Assembly (NCBI GenBank): GCA_900404475.1
Contig: OUQQ01000609.1
Span: 1 to 12,121 of the forward strand
Direction: 5' to 3'
Length of the DNA: 12,121 nt
Source of the DNA: Spongospora subterranea
Taxonomy: Eukaryota > Endomyxa > Phytomyxea > Plasmodiophorida > Plasmodiophoridae
The notes below the pieces were generated by a model that saw nothing but the letters and a program-made list of their open reading frames with translations, was not told the origin of the DNA and did not search any database. The position numbers were made by a program, and so were the translations under genes. Shown here piece after piece: positions 6,980-12,121 of the stretch. Each line of letters opens with the position of its first letter. Position 1 is the first letter of the stretch.

Positions 6980-9395
6980 ATGATATCAACTGCGACTGTC
7001 AAATGGGCAACTTTCCCCATATTATTAGCAATGATAACTCCTGCAATTGGGTTGATCACCACAATGGTAGATGGCCCAGTATATTTGTGGCCACAAAGGA
7101 ATTTCAGTGTTAATCTATACCCCTATGTCACCTCACCAAATCAGATGGCAGTTTCTTTTACGATGTGGCTAATGGTTAAAGCTGCTCCAGCAGACGATAG
7201 ATTGTTATTCTCGGTAACTGACACAAATATGGTTAATGTGCTCGTACCGGGGCTATACCTCACCAAAGATAATTACATCATGTTATCTGTTAGCACCACT
7301 GATGATACCAGCTATGAGACAGTGAAGCTGACAGCTGGTCCAGTTGCGAATGAGTGGACTTTTCTCGCAGCGACCATCACAAATAGATCAGCGTCCATTT
7401 ACATGTCACGCTACGGAGTGTTGTTCTTTCAACAAACTTTGTTTTTTCAAGGATCTCCGCTGCTAGTAAAGCAGACCGTCCTAACAGTGCCACCTCAGCC
7501 AATAGATGGCTACATATCCAATTTCCTCAAATATGATTACCCACTGAGCATCTTTGACGCAAGCTGGGTGTTAAGAGATACCCCAAACCGTTTTTACTCA
7601 ACTCCGACTCAATGTGGTGCCACGCTTTTTGAAGGGAATTATGGAAATATAACCTGTTTGAGAGCCAATCAAACAATCTCCTCCATCGGTTTTGCCTCGT
7701 TCGGATTGCCAACGGGGGTTTTCCCTGATTTTAAAGTCACCCCATCCTGTGATTTATCGGTGAAGACTGTTATTGAGAGTACTTGTCTTGGTTTGGCAAC
7801 ATGTAGAGTGCTGTCAACCACGCAGAATGGCGATCCATGCAAAGCTAAATCAAAAGTCCTGAGCGTTGTAGCTACATGTTCTACCGTTCAGCCAACAACA
7901 GCTCCAATTTTTACAACGATCCGGTCCAAATCATCAATCTCATTAGGCCCGACAGCACCATCAATGCCGCCGTCATCGTCTCCTTCAACATTATCATCAC
8001 CGTCTGTGTCGTCAACGCCGCCTTCGTCATTGTGGTCATTGTATTGGTCACAGTTATCGTCGCCAGCATCGTTATCATCCTCTCGATCCTCATCATCTCC
8101 TCGTCCTTCATCGTCATCCCCTTCCCCATCTTCGCCATCTCCTTCATCCCCATCTCCCCGTCCCTCACCTTCTTCTTCGCTCTCTCCGTCCCAACCGTCT
8201 CCTTCCTCTTCCTTCTCACCCGCCCCATCTCCTCCATCGCCTTCCCCTTCGTCACCATCCCCTTCACCACCATCTCCAACACCATCTTCCCCATCACAAT
8301 ATCAATTATCATCATCACAGTCCCATTCCTCAAAGACTGTACGCGTTACCTCTCCTAGAGCTAATGATACTAGTGCTATCGTTTCTTACCCCACATCTGA
8401 CGTGCGCTCATCTAGTGGTATCGTTTCCACAGTCCGAAAAACAGTGTATAGGTCAACAGTCAAGTCCACTACGTTAATGAGGAAATCCCCTCCAATATCT
8501 GCATTAATGTAAACGTGATATATGATCAGATTCGATTCATATTCTAATAGAATTGTTATGTAGGCCTGAAACAAACGGTGCTGACAATGTCAGGTTTGGA
8601 TGGTCCATCAGCGTGCCGCTCAACCATGACATCATGGCCATGTCGCAGGCGCAAGTTAGGGCGGAATTGCACCTATGCTTTCAGACCTTGTACAGCTCGC
8701 TAGGCATTGACACCAGACGTATTGTCGCTCCATCTTTGCAGGCGATCAATCATACAAATGCAGTTTTTGAGTTGACAATTTTAACAGGGTCAACTTCTGA
8801 CTCTTTAAGTGAAGGCTTTAGAGTTGCTCAGGGTTTCACTGACGAAATGCAGAATTCAAAAAGCACTTTGAGGGAGCGATGCATGTTGATGTATGCTCCT
8901 CAACCTCCAGTAGAAATTCCAATCGCCTTTCAAAGGCTAATGCTGTGCAAAGATGGGGAATATTACGTGATTAGCGATGGCAAGTATTCTACGTCCTGCC
9001 ATGATGTGGCGATGGCGACAGCAGGCTCATCCACAGCCAACACTACATTCATAGTCATAGGGACAGTTATGATATTCCTCTCCGTCCTTGGTTTGGTTAG
9101 GATTATCGTTCTACGGCGGCGGCGGAACCAAGAGACGACAATTAGCACAAACCCAGTACCAGCCTCCTGCCTGGTTTTCGATTCTTTTCAGAAACCAGCA
9201 TACCCGAAGCATTCAAGAGTATTTTCAGAGTTTACGCCCGTTGCTGCTGGCAGTTCACTGTATACGGATCCTTGGACAATATCCCCAGTTTTTGGAAAAG
9301 ACGTAACACTTGCCCAAACCGATGAACTGCGTATGCCCAGAAGAGAAAGCTATAGGCTACAAACTTTGGCCACAGATTCGGAAGCCGAACTATAA
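6980..9395 (+). CDS. type I membrane lectin: LamG-like, SUEL lectin, Ser/Pro stalk, TM, tail
   Basis: Exons 6980-8508 and 8564-9395, one 55-nt intron, 786 aa. Order: signal peptide (~1-24, hydrophobic FPILLAMITPAIGLITTM); concanavalin/LamG-like domain (~27-205; FTMWLMV, EWTFLAATI, PIDGYISN); SUEL/rhamnose-binding lectin (212-300) with the diagnostic spaced cysteines and an end close to GDPCxxxxKxLxVxxxC; Ser/Pro-rich stalk (~320-445), likely O-glycosylated; a second ectodomain (511-670; ELHLCFQTLYSSLGID..RIV), SEA-like in shape but unassigned; one TM helix (672-694) followed by RRRR, a stop-transfer signal; a ~90-residue cytoplasmic tail. It should bind rhamnose or galactose glycans outside the cell and signal or anchor inside. 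ATG 6980 gives the signal peptide. Tandem stop TAATAA, then AATAAA at 9411. I do not know a named family with this exact order. Confidence 0.85.
7940..8310 (+). repeat. C/T-rich low-complexity tract coding the Ser/Pro stalk
   Basis: Coding strand is almost all TCx and CCx codons (SPSPSS-type runs). It is prone to slippage, so stalk length is likely to vary between isolates. Out-of-frame reading gives a spurious Ile/Val-rich frame and, antisense, a Met/Lys-rich frame; both are shadows. Confidence 0.8.
8509..8563 (+). other. 55-nt intron in lectin receptor gene
   Basis: GTAAACGTGA..TTCTAATAG..TGTAG. It joins the stalk exon (phase 2) to the exon carrying the second ectodomain and TM. Without splicing the first exon would stop at TAA 8510-8512 with no TM. 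The length equals the YKT6 introns. Confidence 0.85.
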
Positions 9396-9410
9396 TAATG
9401 CAATTTACAG

Positions 9411-9416
9411 AATAAA
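9411..9416 (+). terminator. polyadenylation signal of the lectin receptor gene
   Basis: AATAAA 15 nt after the first stop codon (9393-9395) of the gene. Confidence 0.65.
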
Positions 9417-9541
9417 TTAGAAAGTACATAACAGACCAGAGTTATCTCTTGAGAAACGGTTTTCTTCACGGTTCAACCCTCATTAAATCAAGCAACCGAA
9501 TGTTGTGTCCTCCCCTCTAACGCAGCCAATTGATAATTACA

Positions 9542-9673
9542 ATGTCTCAACGTTGGTCCTGGAAACCCACTGGGACCAGAAATTTGGACTATGCTAGAAA
9601 AAAAGAGGTACTGTACTCTCGAATCATGAACGTGATTTCTCAATGTTGGGACAGTTCGCACCCATCAAATTAA
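9542..9673 (+). CDS. 43-aa Trp-rich small ORF
   Basis: ATG ORF starting MSQRWSWKPTG, with three Trp (all TGG), Lys/Arg-rich middle (YARKKE) and a TAA stop. Starts 146 bp after the lectin gene. A weak hairpin (9554-9578, 6-bp stem) lies in its start region. Unrecognised; could be a first exon or chance. Confidence 0.18.
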   Translation: MSQRWSWKPTGTRNLDYARKKEVLYSRIMNVISQCWDSSHPSN

Positions 9674-10086
9674 AAAATTGAATTGGAATCTTATTTATGA
9701 ATTGGATGCATACAAAAACGTCCCCAGAAGTAAATCACCGGTTGACGCACGCCCTGATGTTGAAAATGATGAACGTGGTAATCAACGATCAATGGTTGGA
9801 CCATTGGAAATGCTTTGTAAAATATATAGATAATAGTCGCTAAGCGATTTAAAGACCTTCAAGACTTCAGCGATTGGCTTCAACTGTGAATTGCCGCAAG
9901 GATTTTAGAATGTAGCCAAACTTCTATCAGAGGTCAAGAAAGAGATTGTCACGAATTCTGAGAAAAAATTGTTCAGTGGAAGACAGCTTTATAAGGGAAA
10001 AGAAAAGCGCAATCGCTATGCGATGAAAGTTAGCTTAGCGCCATAACCTTTGATGTATAGCAACAGCAGTCGGTATGAGCATGGCA

Positions 10087-10141
10087 AGCCCAAGCGTGCG
10101 AAACCAACGCTGAGTCAAGCGTGTTCGAGAGCGCTTGGGCT
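10087..10141. repeat. nested inverted repeat (cruciform-like)
   Basis: Perfect 10-bp arms AGCCCAAGCG (10087-10096) and CGCTTGGGCT (10132-10141) enclose a second hairpin ACGCT/AGCGT (10107-10111, 10118-10122). The palindrome TGAGCTCA (10144-10151) follows. No cloverleaf or known RNA family fits. Confidence 0.6.
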
Positions 10142-10253
10142 CACTGAGCTCAGGCCAGGCTAATTATCGTCATACGGAGCGCGAATGTCAGCGAACGTTT
10201 TATTAAGTTTCGTTGACCAGATGATGAGCGCTCGTTGACAGAAACGGGGTTTG

Positions 10254-10304
10254 ACGACTGTGCTTACGACTGTGCTTACGTGACCCTGGCTTGACAGTTG
10301 ACAG
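10254..10304 (+). repeat. two short tandem repeats
   Basis: ACGACTGTGCTT is repeated twice and begins a third copy (10254-10280). TTGACAG is repeated twice (10291-10304). Five TTGAC words lie within 10213-10302. Confidence 0.7.
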
Positions 10305-10321
10305 GTCGAGTCGCTTGAGAC

Positions 10322-10729
10322 GCACTGACTTACGGCAAATATTATGTTTCAGGCGATGGCACTCGGCGGTTCTCAGCACGGTTAGCGGTCAGCCCTCTGT
10401 CGTCCAAATTCGAGGCCTTTCTCGCTCTACGCATGCCTCCTGGCGCCTGGCCCGTGACTCCAGACTCTCCAGATTGATACCTCTTCGTCGGCATCGAGTC
10501 GATGGTCGACCCCCGCATTGCGGTTTTTGCAAGGGAGCACGTTGCTACAGGCAAGGAAATCCAGTTTGATTACGGAGATCAGTATGTCGTTGACGATTAC
10601 TGGGAATGCTACTGCGGCTCGCCAAGCTGCCGTCAACGCAATCAGATTCACGTTGACAAAAGTGTGACGCAGCATTGTGCTGTACTGTCCTTTTTACCGA
10701 CTAATAAACAGAATAATTATCAGCCCTGA
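10322..10729 (+). pseudogene. broken SET / post-SET domain fragment
   Basis: The frame codes the end of a SET-domain protein lysine methyltransferase: from 10478, YLFVGIESMVDPRIAVFA, then GKEIQFDYGDQY (the usual GEELTFDYG strand) and CYCGSPSC, the post-SET Cys-x-Cys-x4-Cys zinc site. Its upstream part (10322-10474) continues the same frame with DGTRRFSARL, which recalls the SET DG(T/S)..G..ARF stretch, but the NHS catalytic signature is not visible and a TGA (10475-10477) interrupts. No GWG..A SET start is found further left. An ATG at 10502 would give a 75-aa protein too short to be an enzyme. Either a 5'-truncated, decayed gene copy or the last exon of a gene I cannot reconstruct. Confidence 0.55.
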
Positions 10730-11175
10730 TCCTTTGGTCCTGGGACTGGGGACCCACCAGACCCACGCCCCTGATTATAATTGTTTTTACCACCAGCTGT
10801 TGCTTGGTCTTGGTTGTTTTTACTGGTGCCGGCATCGTCCGCACCAGCACAGCATTTAGGTCACATCCGCTCACCCGGAAAGGGCCACAGAGATCTCTAC
10901 GGTAAAACCTTTTTCGCTTGGCGTTTAGTTATCAAGCTCGTTGTAGATGGTTTCCCGTGCCACAAAAAAAATCACCAAGCTGCTTCCTGTCCAGCCGAAC
11001 CAATTGCAGATTTAGAGCCCTCCAGCTCTTGGTTCCGCTACGGTTGAATTCGTTAATTCGGCGATTTAATCAGCTCTTCTTCAGCAGTCCCGCCCAAATA
11101 TCTGATTTGACGGCGCTGATTTCGTCTTTATTTCCCAATGAAGCGAGTATTAAATTGGAGGAAAAGACTTCAGAA
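10730..11175 (+). other. region 5' of gag, no LTR recognised
   Basis: The gag frame is open from at least 10918 but has no ATG before 11176, so this is probably retrotransposon leader. A perfect 7-bp stem (CTGGTGC 10823-10829, GCACCAG 10841-10847) with an 11-nt loop lies here. I could not identify LTR ends or a primer-binding site with confidence; only one copy of any LTR could be in view. Confidence 0.4.
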
Positions 11176-11991
11176 ATGGAGGAGGTGGCCCCTGATACTT
11201 CTACTGCTCGCCATCATTCATCCACGATTTGCTACTCTGACATTATGAAAGGCGTTTCTAAGTTTTCCAAGACGGTTCCTCCATGTGATGCCATCCGCTA
11301 CATTGGTCATGACCTCAAAGATGAACGTGACGTGTTGATCGTGAGGTATTTCAAATTTGAACAGTCTGTAGAAATTTTCACCTTTCATTCATCTCGCTGC
11401 GATGATGTTGCGCGTGGGGAGCTGTTCGTTCTTTGTTTAGAAGGACAGTCTAAAATCCGTGCTGTCGAATGTGGACATCGCTCATTTCTGAGTCTTCATG
11501 AAGCACTGCTGAATTGCTATCGCAATGCACCTGGAGTTATTTTCTCACTTCGAAAAGCCATGCGCCATCAGTTTCATAATGCTCGCCAAGGTCGCCAAGA
11601 ACCTTTGAGTGATTACGTTGATCGATATCACAGTTTATGGAAAAGGGTCTCTTCGTTGCCTGGTGGATGTGAACTCAATGAAAATTCCGTTACCAAGATA
11701 TTCGTGGATTCGTTTGCGTTTACTGATGAACAATTCTTTAAAAAGTTGGTTTTGAACAGTTTCAATGACCAGGAAGAATTGGAACCGAAGTTGCAGAGAG
11801 TTCTCGGTTTGGGAGCCAATATTATTTCCTCCCGGGAAACTCTCCGCCTCGCCCGCTCTCAATGTCTGTCAAATTACCAAGAGCCGATTTACATTCACTT
11901 CCTTTTGAGCTCAGATGTAAGTATTAGACAGTGGTACCCAGTCGACAGTTATACCGATGAGCATTGCGAAGAAAGCGCAGAGGCTCGATGA
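11176..11991 (+). CDS. retrotransposon Gag-like protein
   Basis: 271 aa from ATG 11176. Residues ~125-185 have the retrotransposon gag pattern: a helix of the type RKAMRHQFHNARQG, then EPLSDYVDRYHSLWKRV and a later SVTKIFVDSF, matching F..(R)Q...E....Y...F..L and a closing FV.GL-like segment. Gag forms the particle and binds element RNA. No CCHC zinc knuckle is seen. The frame runs beyond the first strand of the protease (EPIYIHFLLSSD) and then ends in unrelated residues, so the last ~24 codons look out of frame. Confidence 0.65.
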   Translation: MEEVAPDTSTARHHSSTICYSDIMKGVSKFSKTVPPCDAIRYIGHDLKDERDVLIVRYFKFEQSVEIFTFHSSRCDDVARGELFVLCLEGQSKIRAVECGHRSFLSLHEALLNCYRNAPGVIFSLRKAMRHQFHNARQGRQEPLSDYVDRYHSLWKRVSSLPGGCELNENSVTKIFVDSFAFTDEQFFKKLVLNSFNDQEELEPKLQRVLGLGANIISSRETLRLARSQCLSNYQEPIYIHFLLSSDVSIRQWYPVDSYTDEHCEESAEAR

Positions 11992-12121
11992 TAAGATCGG
12001 GATAAGGAAACTGGCAAAGGCAATTAAGTTAATATTGCCAGATAAGACAGTGGCGGAAGCAACACATGAGATGTTGGCTGATCTGACCCTGTATACAGCA
12101 ACGGGCGAACTGATCATTCGG
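11921..12121 (+). CDS. retropepsin-type aspartic protease, start of pol, partial
   Basis: 67 codons open to the right edge, one base forward of the gag frame. It begins VLDSGTQSTVIP, the active-site loop (D-S/T-G) of retroviral-type proteases, with the catalytic Asp at 11927-11929, and continues with LILPDKTV and ATGELIIR, suited to the strands before the flap. TAA at 11918-11920 closes this frame upstream, so it depends on a frame change from gag. The protease cuts the polyprotein into mature parts. The second half, reverse transcriptase and integrase would lie beyond the window. Confidence 0.65.

Larger units (their letters stand above)
9396..10321. other. gap of ~0.9 kb with repeats and only short open frames
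   Basis: Contains the lectin gene's AATAAA (9411-9416), a 43-aa ORF (9542-9673), an ATG-less 65-codon frame (9636-9833), an ATG-less 45-codon frame after ATTTTAG (9909-10046; Lys-rich), a nested inverted repeat (10087-10141), and tandem repeats (10254-10304). No family recognised. The pieces may be decayed exons. Confidence 0.5.
11176..12121 (+). mobile_element. LTR-type retrotransposon, 5' portion
   Basis: gag followed by an aspartic protease in another frame, then the window edge. The order gag-protease suits Ty3-, Copia- or BEL-like elements; reverse transcriptase would decide and lies outside. The left limit is unknown and may be upstream of 11176. Confidence 0.65.

Noticed and set aside
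7876..8358. 160-aa Ile/Val-rich plus-strand ORF and a 140-aa Met/Lys-rich antisense ORF (7911-8333).
   Set aside because: Both are other-frame readings of the TCx/CCx low-complexity tract that codes the Ser/Pro stalk; no signal peptide or family pattern.
9840..10046. Protein-like frames with two TGA codons (9855-10000) and a Lys-rich 45-codon frame on the same bases.
   Set aside because: The two compete for the same bases, neither has a start or a recognised family, and I found no splice pattern joining them to neighbours.
4545..10477. TGA as a sense codon (Trp). Reading through TGA extends the CCT gene to a CAA-TAA-AT end like YKT6, opens the SET fragment, and joins other fragments.
   Set aside because: About 25 Trp codons in the supported genes are all TGG and none needs TGA. 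With mixed use, some TGA would be expected at conserved Trp sites. The interrupted frames are better explained as decay or chance.
10291..10569. 92-aa plus ORF overlapping the SET fragment.
   Set aside because: Starts at a non-ATG codon, is Arg-rich with no family pattern, and is out of frame with the recognisable post-SET segment.
1..12121. CRISPR arrays, bacterial operons, rRNA genes.
   Set aside because: No regularly spaced repeats, no Shine-Dalgarno-led gene strings, no rRNA-like sequence; introns and AATAAA signals show a eukaryotic nuclear region.

Overview
The window reads as nuclear DNA of a small-genome eukaryote, probably a protist. Genes are closely packed on both strands. Five of the six introns that homology or a clear frame fixes are 51-56 nt, and a seventh inferred one is 61 nt; they have GT..AG ends and often a CTAAC/CTGAT-like branch site. 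Polyadenylation signals (AATAAA) sit at or next to stop codons. Trp codons inside the supported genes are all TGG, so the code looks standard. The gene mix is unusual: a CCT motif and a NAM-associated Myb-like protein (both familiar from plants and some protists) next to a SUEL lectin receptor (familiar from animals and plants). A rhizarian or other SAR-type protist, for example something plasmodiophorid-like, would fit, but this is a guess; nothing in the window proves the lineage.

Layout, left to right. 1-431 (-): 5' part of a Myb/trihelix-like, probably transposon-related gene that runs off the left edge. 432-1438: promoter-like spacer with a duplicated 21-bp motif, plus a doubtful 85-aa ORF. 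1439-2113 (+): NUFIP1/Rsa1-type snoRNP assembly factor. Then three minus-strand genes: 4576-5245, a CCT-motif protein (3 exons); 3464-4285, the R-SNARE YKT6 (5 exons); 2245-3306, a class-3 lipase-like protein (2 exons) whose catalytic Ser is Gly and whose N-terminus is a cysteine string. 5246-6979: no gene I can resolve, though several minus-strand fragments look protein-like. 6980-9395 (+): a large two-exon type I membrane protein with LamG-like domain, SUEL lectin, Ser/Pro-rich stalk, second ectodomain, TM and tail. 9396-10321: no secure gene; inverted and tandem repeats. 10322-10729 (+): a broken SET/post-SET fragment. 11176-12121 (+): gag and the start of an aspartic protease of a retrotransposon, cut by the right edge, with a one-base frame change between them.

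There is no operon-like pathway. NUFIP1 and YKT6 are housekeeping genes (snoRNP assembly; membrane fusion). The lectin receptor is a candidate surface or interaction protein. The two ends carry mobile-element-like genes, so the window may be a gene island between repeat-rich flanks. YKT6 and the lipase-like protein, neighbours on one strand, both carry cysteines suited to palmitoylation; whether that is more than chance is unknown.
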